64,000 nucleotides of DNA from Dirofilaria immitis (Eukaryota > Nematoda > Chromadorea > Rhabditida > Onchocercidae). The translations under genes and the position numbers were made by a program. The notes beneath the pieces were generated by a model. It was not told where the DNA came from, made no database searches, and worked only from the letters and a program-made list of their open reading frames with translations. This document shows, one piece after another, positions 35,462 to 48,799 of this stretch (position 1 is the first letter of the stretch; every line of letters begins with the position of its first letter). Location: NCBI GenBank assembly GCA_024305405.1, contig JAKNDB010000087.1, forward strand, positions 6,636,501 through 6,700,500, in the 5' to 3' direction.

Positions 35462-38400
35462 ATGAAACCGGACATTAAAGACCGTGATTATATGTACCGC
35501 CTCATCATTGGGTGAGTTGATGTTGGTATTTGTTATCACTGCTTTCATTATGTTCTGTTGTTTCATTTAAGAGATTGGTTTAATATTTTCTATTTATTGA
35601 AATATACTGACTTGTTCATCTGTTTATTCTTTGACAAAAAGTTAGATTTATAGATATGTTGTCGAGTCCCCAAGTCCAGAAAAATTAGGATGTTTGCTGT
35701 CTTTTTATTAATTGCAATCATATATTCTTATGATTTTACAATTCGACATTCTAAGATTATCTGTAATTTGAACTTTTGAATCAATTAACAGAGTATTATA
35801 AAAACATTGAACATATAAGTGTTATGCAGTAATATATTCATTTCTCTTTATAATCATCGACTTTAGTTCACTTTTTCTACATTCTAAGATTATCGTGTTG
35901 TGATTTTACATTCTCTATTATTATTTAATTTATTCTTTTCCTTCTGTTTACAGACAGCTCTTCTATGATGGCCATCAACAGTTGGCCTTGAATTTGGCGT
36001 CTGCAATCGGTTGCTCGGCACAACCACCTCCACCATCTGATAAACTGTTTCGATTGGTGTCCATGGCGAAACAATTCGTTGATGAACCCGATCTGAAGGA
36101 GAAAGATGGTATTATACAAGTAAGTAGAAGAGATTTTCGTTATATACGCGTAGTTGTTTAATGACAGCGGTTAGTTTTAGATGGATATATCCTCAGGTCT
36201 TGATCTAGAATACGACGCAGACATTGAACCAACATCACCAGAGCCGAGTATGTATGAAACAATTTATCTCACAGCTCATAAGTCAGCATGTCGTGCGTCA
36301 GCATTCAATTCTGATGGTATGAAAAAGTTTCGGAATCATTCTCGTGGCTAATGCACTTTATTTTCTCTTAGTTTTTATTTTTGTTAGCAATGCTACATTT
36401 TCTTATAAATAACAATGTTCATTTTCCAAAGCATCACTTAAATAGTGATTTAGTTGAATCAGTGCTTAAGTTCTATCAATTTAAAATTGGTAAGCTTCAA
36501 TTCGTGTATCGACAACATAGTTGTTATTTCAGGAACACTATTAGCAACAGGATCGGCAGACTGTTCTATCAAAATTATGGATGTTGAAAGAATTATTGCT
36601 CGTGAAGTTAGGTAACGATTGCCTGATTCAAAACATTAGTATCTATGAAATGAATAATATTCGTCTGTTGTTATTATTGCAGAGGTGAAGTAAGTTTAAC
36701 TGAAAATGGACCTGACGCACAGCATCCAATTATCCGAACTCTTTATGATCACATTGATGTAAGTTTTTGATTGTTTTGTGTAACAAATGACTTTCTCAAT
36801 ATTTGAACACTTTCCTTTTTTTTCACAACTAAAAATTTTTAAGTAATTTTTATACTTTCGGAATATTTTATTTTTCATGGATTATTACAATATTTATTTT
36901 TCTTTCATTTTTCCGACAGGAAGTTAATTGCCTTGCTTTTCATCCACGAGAACAAATTATTGTTTCTGGAGCTAATGATTTCACTGTGAAAATGTTCGAT
37001 TTTTCGAAAACTGCTGTGAAGCGGGCTATGAAAACTATTTTTGTCAGTTTCTAATCTATTCTATTGTTTGGGTTTCCTTTTTTCCGTCTCTCGCTCTTAT
37101 TTCAATCCTTTAATTTTTATAGTTAAATCGTTGTTGCTAAAAAATATCTTAATTATGATTATTTGATCATTTCATTTACTCTTGAACGAGTAATAAAATG
37201 CCTAAAAAATATCCGTATCACCATATTTTGTTTATAAATTTAATAAAGTTGTATATAAATGTAATTATTTTAAGGAAGTGGAACCAATACGAGCACTTTC
37301 ATTCCATCCAGCTGGTGAATTTTTATTGGTCTCAACTAGCCATCCCACTTTGCGCTTATACAATATCGAGACGCAACAATGTTATGTATGTAGTGTTTCC
37401 ACTGATCAGCATCGCGATACTATTATGGATGTTAGTTTTTATTATTTTCAATTTAAATCTTTTTCAGAATGAAGTGTCACTTCTTTCTCGTATTCTTTTG
37501 CATGAAATAAATTTGCAATCTAACATGGTTTTTTTTCAGGTAAATTATTCAGAAAATGCCCGTCTCTATGTGACCGGTTCAAAAGATGGAGATGTAAAAG
37601 TGTGGGATGGTATTTCAAATCGCTGTATTGAAACATTTCAACGAGCTCATGATGGTGCCCAGATATGTAGTGCTACTTTTACAAGGAATGGAAAAGTAAA
37701 TCTCTTCACGATTCAGTAATAATCAATTTTTTTGATTCGACGCAGACATTCTTAATTATATATCACTTTTTCCTTAGATATAGTAATTTATTACTGTTCT
37801 TCTACAGATGCATTAGAATTTATGATTTCGTTCGCAAATCCCAGATACTTAATATTTTCGAAAGGTCGTGGTTACTAAAAAATAATCATTTCTTGTATTG
37901 TAGTATATATTAACTAGTGGTTTGGACAGCATCGTTAAACTTTGGGAACTATCAACAAACAGATGTCTTATAGCATATACTGGAGCTGGTGCTACTGGTG
38001 TGCAAGAATATCCAGTACAAGCATCTTTCAATCATAATGAAGATTATGGTCGTATTCTTTTTAATGTTTTTTTCTAAATTCTTCCTGAATGTACAGTTTT
38101 TCAAACTTCTCTCTCATTGTCTTCAATGCATAATTTAGGGTTACGTATGCTGTTATTTTTATAAGAAATTTATGTACGTTTTTTTGATACCAGAATCAGT
38201 TTTTTTTTCCTCATGTTTTATAATTCATTGCAGTGCTATTCCCGGATGAGAAATCAGGCAGTCTTTGTTCATGGGACGCTCGCAATTCGGATAGGAAAAG
38301 ACTTTTGGCACTCGGTAGTTTATTTCTTTTTAGCACACTGTACAAATTTTTAGCTGTAAAAGTTGTGATTGATTTTCTTCGTAATTTTATATATGTGACA

Positions 38401-38515
38401 ATTTTCAGGGCATACAGCGGTAACTAGGACATTCAGGCATTCTCCAACAATGCCAGCATTTATTACAGGCAGTGATGATTTTAGAGCTCGATTTTGGTAT
38501 AAGAAACTAGTCTGA
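35462..38515 (+). CDS. CSTF1: Cleavage stimulation factor subunit 1 (CstF-50)
   Basis: Eleven exons with fully consistent phases: 35462-35511, 35954-36119, 36181-36316, 36533-36611, 36683-36758, 36920-37042, 37275-37430, 37540-37695, 37904-38048, 38234-38314 and 38409-38515. They give 424 residues, close to the roughly 430 of animal CstF-50. The N-terminal dimerisation region begins [15 protein letters not shown]. Seven WD40 repeats follow, with motifs such as [92 protein letters not shown] and [15 protein letters not shown]. CstF-50 is part of the CstF complex in pre-mRNA 3' end cleavage and polyadenylation. The C. elegans counterpart is cpf-1. Not one frame break is needed, in contrast to its neighbours. 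Confidence 0.96.
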
Positions 38516-41500
38516 ATAATGTCATTTTTGTTCTTCTGAATCTTGAATTCACTATTACTGTTTTTTGACTTTTAAATAACTTTTGGGATTGTACGTACTC
38601 AAAAATATCACTAAGCCAATAGTAGATTTGATAAACATAAGAGATGTCCACTTCTACTAATTTATCGGAAAGTTTTATGAAATAGAGTGGAAATAATTTC
38701 CGATTAATTTCGAGTATTTTAGTTACAAATGTGGTTTGAGTATTCAAATTTAAATCTTTTACATTTTTTCATGGATTATTTGAGATTCATGTTTTTAATA
38801 TTGGATTTTTTCACTTTTTCTTCACATTCATTTTTTGCTACTGAAATTATTGGCCTTCCGAATATTACGGACATTAAATTGAACATTTTCATTCGTCTTC
38901 TCCCTGATCATTTAACAACTTTAAGACAATATTTTTATAATTAATTTTTCGAAGAATATGGTATTTTTAATTAGATTCTTTTCCTAACGAAGTGTGAGAT
39001 TTGCATGGCCATACTTATGCTTATTATTACTGGTAACTTATTATTTTGATACCGATTTATGTTTTTCTTTGATATTGGACTTTGGCGATTTTATAACTTT
39101 GTCATCCTAATATTGTCTTCATTGTTCTTTGTATTGTGCTGTTGCAATTTCAAAAACTATTTTCTTCGTATATCTGTTAAAAGAAATCTATTTCTGCTAA
39201 TGTGATGTTTCGTGTTGATAAAAATAATTTCAGTCATCTAACGTCTGATGACTTTTTAAAGTAATCTATCAACATAATATATTTGCACGTAATCTGATTA
39301 TTTTATGTAATTAACCGCTTTGAAAAAAAATTTTTAAATTGAATTAAGTTTAGGGATGCTTCCTGTTGACGATAGCATGTTTTTTTTTTTTTAGTTGATA
39401 TCTCTTGTGTTATTTCTTGTGCGTTTTTTCCTTCTTTTTTTACTAGTATTAATTACAATTTCTGTAATTGACTCATAAACTTTCCATCCTAATATGAAAC
39501 AATGACTTCTGCACAAATACGGTGATTGATTGTCTACATTTATTGAATTCGTTTTAAAATATGAACCGTGAAAATCATTCAAGAACAATGAAAATTTAAT
39601 GGTTATCAAAACAGATCAGGTTGAATTAAATTGATAAGACACAATTTTATTTTTAAAGCAGTATAATAAAATAGAAAGAAAATGACTCTGTGGAGAGTTC
39701 AGTTAATTCCCGAATACAAAGAAATAGAAATTGGGTAGTTTTAGTAGTTCGGATTTTAATGTAAAATGTTTATGTGTTATGAATGTCGTAATATGTTAAC
39801 AGTTGGGTCATATATTACGGTACATTCTTGTTTAGTCTTGTAATAGTTCTGCCTAACTGCATCATATTAGCATGTCGTAAAATGAATTTAAGCTGCACTT
39901 CATGTAATGTTTACATAACAATTTTATTTGCTTATCGATTTATATCGATGACACCGATATAATCTTGATTTCAGCTATGAATATTGTTTAAAAGTAGTAT
40001 AATAAATTATATTGGTTATTCATGTAAAAGATAAGCCTATAAAGTTGACTCGAATCGGAGTTTCTTTAATTACTATTTGCTTTCTCATCCACACTGGACA
40101 AAATTATTGCTTGAGATAAACTTTTTCAGGAAGTTCCTCAAATCTTTGGTAAACAGGTAGTCATTCAAAAAGTAATTGATGAGTTGGAATTGGTGTTTGT
40201 CCATCTTTTTATGAGGAAGTAGTACTATTCAGGAAACTGTTCTTATTTGTTGACATTCTTCACTTACTTATTGAAAAGGTATTTTTCTTCTTAACCTGAA
40301 TACATGGGCACATATTTAAATACCTTTTCAAATATTTTTGTAAATGCCACCTCGACTATTACATAAAAATGAACATTTGCCCGTTTTTTAACTTCTCAAA
40401 ACTTATAAAAAGGTAGAATTATAGTTCGTTTTGGAAACGATGAAAATTTGAAACGAAATATATGTTGCTTCTGCTTCTTCTGTTTCTTATTTTTTTGCCA
40501 TTATCTTTCAACTTTCTTTCTATAATTCCTTAGTGATACAAAATTAAATCGTTAAAAATATCTGCGTTATTCTGATTGCTCATCGTTTATTATTTATAAA
40601 TTACGCCTTCTTTTCATGATATTTATTGATTACGACGTTATTTTTTTAATTTAATTTAAACCTACTTCTGTTATTGATTTGTTTTACAACACTGTAAAGC
40701 TTTGACTTGTTATGGTTTCTGACCCAGTCGCTTTTTATATTTTATGTTTATCGAATTTGTCTCTTTGACACAAAATTTATACTGTGCATGGCAGTCATTT
40801 AACTGTTCTACTCTCTTGTTTCAAAAGTTTTTTAAAATCTCTTTTGATTATTTGAAATATTACATCTCCTAAATATTTGCTTGGCAATACTATAATCCCA
40901 CACCAGTTATATTTAGCTGCTGATTAGACTTTATGATTTTATGGAAAACTTGGTAAGACTTTTGAAAACGAGATTGGATATTCATACAAGATTTTTTGTT
41001 GTTGAGAAAATTAGTTGGTTATCGATTGATCAAGACATCGATTCCATTAGTTTACCAATGTTAATTATAAAGCATAACTTAATTCTCACTAGTAGCTTTT
41101 TTTGGTTATTGTTATTTTTGTATAATGGCCCCAGAACGATTCAGTTTTGAAATTGTCGATGATACTTGACAGTTTATATTGATACATGTGAGATCGTTCT
41201 GCTATCACGGTTGTTATAGCACAATTTCGGGATTTATTGACCAGCTATTATTTCAGAATATCGTATAGTTATGTCAAGATTTGCACAGCATATGAATTGG
41301 TCTGACAGAAAATAATGAAATTCGAGTTCCCAATTAAAGTTCTAAAAATTAGTTCATTTTCTGTGTTCCATTTTCTTCTCTTTTTATCTCCCTTCTCTCT
41401 ATTATTAATTAATAACTTGCTGCTTTCATATTTTTAATAATATAACTTCAAATCTTTCAAATAACTGTGATAGAAAATCTCAGCTAACCTTTTTTATTTC

Positions 41501-43926
41501 TTTTTCTACAATATTTCCATTTATTGATATATTCGATTTTGTGACGAATTTCTAGAGTATATTAGTGGCTTGTTTTCGTATCACAGAGTGAGCAGAATAG
41601 GACATCACCTCTAGTAGCGTTTTATTTTCATAGTTCAGTCTTGAGAACCGAGTCAACAACATGAGTAATAGTCTTTTCATTTTGCATCCAAAAATTTTCA
41701 GTTATTTAATTTTAATGAGATCTTTCGGGTTTATCTCCAAAATTTTCTAAAGAAAACATGGATCCAGAGCACTGATTTCGTGCGTATGATTCTTGTAAGA
41801 CTTATTGCATCCAATTATTCTGAGGTCAAGTGTGATGTATCAGTATATCTGGAATAGTTAATAAATTCATGGTATAGTGCAACAATCCAGTTGAAGTGAA
41901 TTGCGTAGTATTGTTAAATTTAGGTAAATTGATATAGAAACTGTTTCTTGTCATGAGCACAGATAGAAGCAATTCGATTATTAATATTAAAAAGTAGAAA
42001 AAATGAAAGAAATTTTTCCGACTGATTGCAAAGCATTTCTCTGAGCTGTTCAAAAGCAATTTCTCCAAAATGCATTATATTAGCGTATCCTAAGCCTTTT
42101 TTTTTTCAAATAAATTGCATGAAAAATTGAATTTATTCAACTATTCCAGATTTCGTTAATCAACTGTGATATTTTCAGCTCTATCTCCATTATCATTTTC
42201 GGAGAAAATTGTTTCCAGCAAATATTTATTAATCAGTTTCATTTAAAAATGGAAAAGTTAGAAGTTACGGAATTATCCATTCTTTTACTTGTTTTTTCTA
42301 TATACATATTTCAATTATATTTTATACTCCTATTTTTGTGATGATTTTTGAAGCACAGCTATGTGATTTTTCAACTTACATATTCTCATATTTTTTTTTC
42401 TTCCTTTCTAAATTCAGTAATATAATGGAAAAAAAAGCTGGTAGCAGGTGCTCTTAAATCAACTGAAAGTCCAATAAACAAATTTATTATTTGGTAGCGC
42501 CAAGATAGGAGTAAATATTGATACGATTGACATATGTCATGAAAATTAGTAGATCAGCTGATATGATTCAGCATTTATCTAATTATAAAATTTGCCTTTT
42601 TAATATACCAATATTATAGTAATTATATCAAACATTAAGATTTACAATAATGGATATGGTTTTTTTATTTTTGCGATGAGAAAAGTCAAAAATAAAGGTG
42701 AAAGAGAAGAATCCATTGTATCATTTAGCGAAACATAACAAAAATAAATGGATTCAGATGAAACATAACAAAATAAATGGATGTCGTAACTTTTTGTTAT
42801 TATTGATAATTGTCATAAGTTTAATATAAGATAAAAAGTTCAAAAATTTACCGTAGCCTATGCAATATTTGTACAGCTGTACCTGAAAAATAACAGAAAA
42901 CATCAAAAATATCTACTTTATTTTCAATTTCATAAACTTTTAAATGAAATATTAGTTCTGAAAAGGAAGAAGGGTCCTTTGACCTTTTTGAATTTTTATA
43001 ATTTAGGCCCAATTAATTTTATATTATGCATTGCTTTTATTTTTATTTAAAAGGCAGAGAAAATTACTTTCATTTGAAGAACGAAGAATGTTGTATCTTT
43101 TCCTAATAATTCCTTTATATTGGATTGAAGCAAAAAATATATTATGAAATTATATTAAAATATATTATCAATGAATTCAGGATTCGGTTTGGTGGTATTT
43201 GCTGATAACAGAAGATGAGAAAATGTTTCGCTGTTTGCAGAGTTTATTGATGACTAAAACTCCTCCATCATCGCTGAAAACGATGATGATGTCTGAACAT
43301 ACTATTCTGCTTCACTTGTAATTATGAGATAATTAATTATGAGACAATTATGAATGCATTAATTTTTCATTCCTATTTTTCAGTCCAAAATCGTTGCATA
43401 TCATCGCTGATATTTATTTGTTTTCGCTATATTATTAACCTATTTAAAATTAATTTTTTTGCCGAAAAGAAAAATTCTTTTTCCTCTCGAGATATTGCGC
43501 AAAGCAGACGGAAAAAGTAACGATTTTAAAAAGTGCTGAAGAAATCAGATATTAAGAAAAAGCAGACATCATGAACTTACTTAATGATAAATCGAATTTT
43601 CTGGTTCTTTTAATACTAAAAATATATTAATTAAATAACATCACAAATTTCATGTGCTGCGCAAGTGAATAGATGATATCCACAAATATATATGGCAGTC
43701 ATATTTTTCTGTGTTCTCATCTGCTAGAGCAATTGCTATTAATTAATTAAATATATAAACGAAAAAAACAAATGAAATGATATGGCAAACAAACACATGG
43801 AAGAAAAGGCATGCTGAAATTGACTATGGTGCTGAATTGTGTTCCAGAAAAATTAAATGAGGGATAATGGAGAAATTACGATTAATAAAGCAGTAAATAA
43901 ATTGCTAGAATAATAATGAAAAAAAA
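38516..43926. other. Gene-poor AT-rich stretch
   Basis: About 5.4 kb after CstF-50 without a gene I can support. It holds a short direct repeat at 42730-42783. A 31 bp block at 42851-42881 (- strand) is flanked by a good acceptor and GTAAAT donor but is too short to judge. I searched the - strand for further biotin carboxylase motifs (ATP-grasp glycine loop, biotin-carrier MKM) and found none. Confidence 0.55.
42730..42783 (+). repeat. Short direct repeat, two copies
   Basis: GAAACATAACAAAAATAAAT followed by GGAT at 42730-42753 is repeated at 42760-42782 with one A fewer in the A run, separated by 6 bp. Confidence 0.8.
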
Positions 43927-44273
43927 TTAATGTATTACTATAATGGGGCCAATAAGGTCAATAAAATCTATGCTATGTCTTTGCAGAGCACGTGGAAAAT
44001 CTGGATTTTCTGCCAAAAAGCCATAACCAGGGTGAACTGCTGTGCATCTACTTCAACTGCTGCTTCACATATCTTTTTGATGTTTAAATAACTCAAGCAA
44101 GAAGGCGAAGGGCCAATGTATCTCGACTCATCTGCTTGTCTTATATGTACAGAATTTATATATGCATCTGAATACACGCATACACAAGATATACCCACCC
44201 TACGGGCAGTTCTAATGATCCTGCAGCCAATTTCTCCTCTATTTGCTATTAAAATATACTTTCTTTCTGTCAT
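43927..44273 (-). pseudogene. Biotin carboxylase N-terminal fragment
   Basis: Reading from 44273, the segment encodes KYILIANRGEIGCRIIRTAR, then VYSDAYINSVHIRQADES, IGPSPSCLSYLNIKKICEA and, after a one-base frame break at about 44037-44043, [15 protein letters not shown]. These are the conserved start of the biotin carboxylase domain of methylcrotonyl- or propionyl-CoA carboxylase alpha subunits; I cannot tell which. After about 110 codons it reads to a stop at 43929-43927. A possible GTAATA donor at 43938 would leave phase 0. No ATP-grasp, catalytic or biotin-carrier region follows on this strand for 5 kb, and there is no mitochondrial targeting peptide in frame. It is therefore either a relic or duplicated fragment, or the first exon of a gene with a very long intron or a broken assembly. 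Confidence 0.6.
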
Positions 44274-47200
44274 CTTATCGATTGAACTTGCTAAATAAAC
44301 CTTTGTTTGATAAAATGTGCTAGTAAAAACATCGAGCGTATTTTCAATTTAGACTAACTTTATTGGTAGCTATAATCATCCTTTTGCGTTCCGTCATTCC
44401 CACTTTTAATCCATCATCAAAACGAGTTCTGTACATAAATGATAGCTTCCATTATATTTTTATTATTGAATCTCTAGGATCTTTCAATGAATTGTGTTCT
44501 AAAGCGATATCCAACAATCGTCGTCGTCATCGCTATTCCTAAACATACTTATTTTATTAGTACCAAAATGTATCTGTACGGTTCGTTTATCAATTTAAAT
44601 AGTTGTTTCGTCACCTTTTCAATCCCATTAAGAAAAATTGATCTCCTCATTTTGTTTTTCTTTTTTTGTTTATATTTAATTAAAATTCTAAATCAAAATT
44701 TAACATAACTTTCCGTTAACTGAATTTCTAAATAATATAATCTCAAAAATGTCTTCATTTTTATTGCTATTATTATTTCCTTTTTATATCAAAATTTCAA
44801 CTTCTGATAAAAATATTTTTCGCCATTTGATAAATAATTATACTAAGATTTTTTTTTTTAATTTAGGTTAAAATTTCACTTGCCTATGATTAAATTGATC
44901 ATTACTGTTATGAATCCTCAAAAAGAATCTCGGTTGAGCTTACAGTAGTTTATTTGTTCCATTCAGTTACTGAAATAAACTGCTTTCCATAAAAAGTATG
45001 ATGATAGAAGCGTCTTTGGATAACTAGAATCTGTGCAAAATATTTCCTTTATCTTGATTCAATTAGAGGTGGAATGCCGTGGATTGTATCGATTATATAA
45101 ATAAAAATGGATAGATGGGAAAATCATGAATCATGAGGTTGGCAGACAGGATAATGTTTAATAGTTTCCCACTATAACACTGCAAGGCGAAGAATTGAGA
45201 GCTAACTAAGTCATCAGTACTTTCTACTAGCTTATACCTTGTTTCGTGAAATTATTTGTTCATTTCCTTTCACATTTTGTGCCTTTTCATTGAACTTGAA
45301 AAATAAAAATGGTTAAAAGCTATGCTTTCTTCTATGCAGAATTAATTCATCTTTTGTGCAGATACTTTCTTTTTATCATCTTTTCATCGAACATAACAAA
45401 ATTAGATGAAACAATTCCAAAATATTGCGTCCCATATTTTGGCTAATTATCATTTATATCTGATAAAATGCATTAAGTCAAACTAATTTTTATATTCATC
45501 GTCAGTTTACCGAACTTTTTTCAATTTCCATATTATACAAATAAGAAAACAATTCTTTGAATTCATTCATCCTTTTAAAATCAACAAGTAGTTAAAATAT
45601 GTACTGGGAATACACCAAAATAGTATTAGACGAAAGTTCTCAACATTAGTAAAATTCCAACCATGCATATAGCATGCATTTCTAAACAAGTTGCTAAAAA
45701 TAGACTTGAAATTTAAGGTAAAATACATTGATGCTTATCCATAATTCGTAGAACTTTGATGAATATATAAAGCTGTGATGAATATATATCTCTTTTAGAA
45801 TGCAAATATATTATTTAGTCGACTTATTTGATTGTTTTACCTGCTTAAAAATTTATTCACTTGAAATTCAGTTTTAATTTGCCGTACCATTCACCATAGT
45901 TCTATTGTTGCCTTTTAAATCATTTCGTCCGCTAATCTTCCACTCTTTTCTTCTTCAAGTTCTCCAAGCGTATTTTATTGTTTATGATATATACATAGAT
46001 ATTTTAAAAGTTTGACATAAACTTTGTTTATATTTTTTTCGGCTTTTGATGGAGAAAGAAATTAAAAACTACAAGTATTTACCTTAAATTTCAACTCAGA
46101 ATACAAGTCGGAGAAAATGATGAATGAGATGATGCTAGAGATGAAAAACGAGAAATATCCTATAACACAAAAACTTAAATTTTTGTAAGAATTAAGATAC
46201 ATCTCAGATTTTTAATTGGTTGATATAGAAAAATGAGGAATTTCCACTTATTTTAGCTTATTTGAAAATCAAACACAAAATGCATCATATTGTTGATTAA
46301 ATAGACTTATTCATATTATCCAATAAAGTTTATTGCTAGATATGCATTCAATGAAGCTTTTATTTCGCTTATTCCTATCAGCAACAAGAAACTTTTAAAG
46401 GACTTCTTATTTTCTATGAATTTAAAAAAGGATGGATGGAAAGAGGAATAGTTGGTCATAATGGTGACTATTTATTAAATTGGAACAATACCATTGTCGT
46501 TGGAAATAAGCGGAACATTTTTGGATATTTGAAATCTCCTCTACTTTGCCAATTATTTTAAAAGTCCATCTGAGTAGATTCAAAACAATTTTTTTCTCTG
46601 ATTATACATTGTATATCGTAGGATAGCGAGTCTCATCCTGTTAAATTCATGATGAGCAAAAACTTCTATTGCTCTTGATTTTTCAAGAGTTCTGTTCTGT
46701 ATATATAAAAACCTAATACTCATCCTGATTTACACTGTATAATTGATAGTGATCAATTTTTAATACTGTAATTTCGTGCAATAAGTTAAGTGACGCAACA
46801 GTAAACTTTCCCAATGAAAAGAGAACTACTGTTTCGTTACTGACTTCTTTTGATCTGTTGATAATCGAAAATGAATGATAAAATGGAAAACTCATTAAAA
46901 TAAAAGACAAGAAAACATAACATCTCAAACCGTTCCCTATCATTTTTTTCCTTATCTGTGATAAATCTCCATATCTCATGAATGATTCTTTTAATCAAGA
47001 GTTAGATTTGTATCAATTTGCTTTTCATTTCTCGCTTCTAATTAGTCAAAAATTAATTTAATTGATGGCCAAAAACTATTATTAACAAATAAGCATAGTT
47101 ACAGTTTTATTTTATTACTTACTCTATTTCAATATTGAGTTTTTCTGAATTTCAACTATTTCAAACTAGATGTTGAGCGTATGTTTTCACATCTAGTTTG

Positions 47201-48799
47201 AAAGTTTGAAATGGCTGAAACTCAGAAAAGTCGGAAATTAATTAAACTGAATTTTTTTGGTATTTTCAAGTTCTGACGGTTCATTATTTCCTAAATTTCC
47301 TGCAAAATTTCTTCCTTTCTGGAAAGTTTTTGACATTTTCTTAATTTAAATTATACTTTCTTAGATAATATGATTGTTTAGAATTTCCTGGAAACTATCA
47401 AAACTAAAATATCCATATACTTTCGAAATCAAAAAGCATATGATCAGATAAGTTGATAAACGGAATACTCTGTGGTTCAGAAAGACCACATAATATTATT
47501 AAAATTTCTTGTATATCTTTAGAACCCTCTTTAGTTTTGCTTCAATATCCAACAATATAAATATATTGCCATAAAAGTTATTCCATAAAGACTTTGACAT
47601 CATCATCACTGTCTCCATTGCCACTTCTATTATATCATGTTTCAACAATCAATGTCAATGAACGATTATTATTCAATACAAGTTCATTCAACTTTTCATA
47701 TTTTTAGTTGTTCAGTATCAAAGAATAAAACATATTTCGTTTTCATGAGGCTTTTGCTTTCTTTTTTTAGTTCTTAATTTTTGAATACAAATTAAATTCA
47801 TGAAAAATTCCAACTATAAAGCATTTGATCAGTTTAGTTATGAAAATGTAATCACATAATAATAGTTCGGTCTTATTTATTCCTTCTTTTCTGATTATGT
47901 AGTACGCATATTCTTATGTTCTCTAAAATTTACTTGCATGGTAATCATTATCGTCGTTATTGCAGTTGTCTTGATCCAATGGACACAATTTTCAAAGTTT
48001 CTTGAAACTTTCTTCAAACAGTATCTCTTTTACTTCCTTTTTAAATATGCTTTTTTAATGCTTTCATAAAATGACTCAATATCTTCATTCCTTATCAGTT
48101 CATATTTATTATTTTAATTTAAAAATAATTTTTATCAATTTTTTATCATAGGATCATTTTTTGTGCTGCGCAAACATCAATGAATTTCGTTATTTGATTT
48201 CATTATTTCAAAAATTTGATTTCCAAATTGGACGCTCAATTATACGACCAACTGTTACTGAAATTTAGATAGTTCATCTCATGTATAAGCTTAATTTCAT
48301 CATCTTTTCCTTATTCCAACTATTATTTTTCTATCAATTTTTTATTTCTTTTTTCATGATGCATTTCGTTTGTTTATATAATCTATTAGTATAAATGCGA
48401 CTTTTTGAATTCCATCATTTATCAAATTCATCGTGAAAAGTTTTTTTAATGCATTAATTTATGCATATATAAAATTCTGTAATCAATCCCTATTTTAAGT
48501 CAAGAATTCCCAATTGTTAAATTTTTATTTCTCATTAATAAAAACTTTATTTGTTGTACTTTTTCCATCATTCTCGAAATTTTTCTTTCGTTCTTCATGA
48601 AATTCTATACCTGGATAATAATAAATATGATTTATAAAATTGATAAGGCATGGATTCAATGCACCACACGAAATCCAAAAATAGAATTTTTTAAATTTTT
48701 AAAATTTAAAGCTTGAATTAGAATTTCAAATCATTTATCTTGCAGATCAATCTCTTCTGTTTGAAATTTAAAGAGCATTATTAAAGTTCGAAAGTGGCA
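44274..48799. other. Gene-poor AT-rich stretch
   Basis: About 4.5 kb without a supported gene. The only structured feature seen is the inverted repeat at 47141-47229. Short open stretches are dominated by F, I, K, L, N and S and look like composition noise. Confidence 0.55.
47141..47229. repeat. Imperfect inverted repeat forming a long hairpin
   Basis: The arm 47141-47172 (TTTTCTGAATTTCAACTATT, continuing through CAAACTAGATG) pairs with 47190-47229 (CATCTAGTTTG to CTCAGAAAA). Eleven base pairs next to the loop are perfect, the outer part has a few mismatches, and the right arm has one 8 nt insertion. The loop is about 17 nt. Size fits a foldback remnant or a microRNA-type precursor; expression is unknown. 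Confidence 0.6.

Noticed and set aside
38516..43926. Downstream exons for the biotin carboxylase fragment
   Set aside because: No ATP-grasp, substrate or biotin-carrier motif found on the - strand in any frame by eye.
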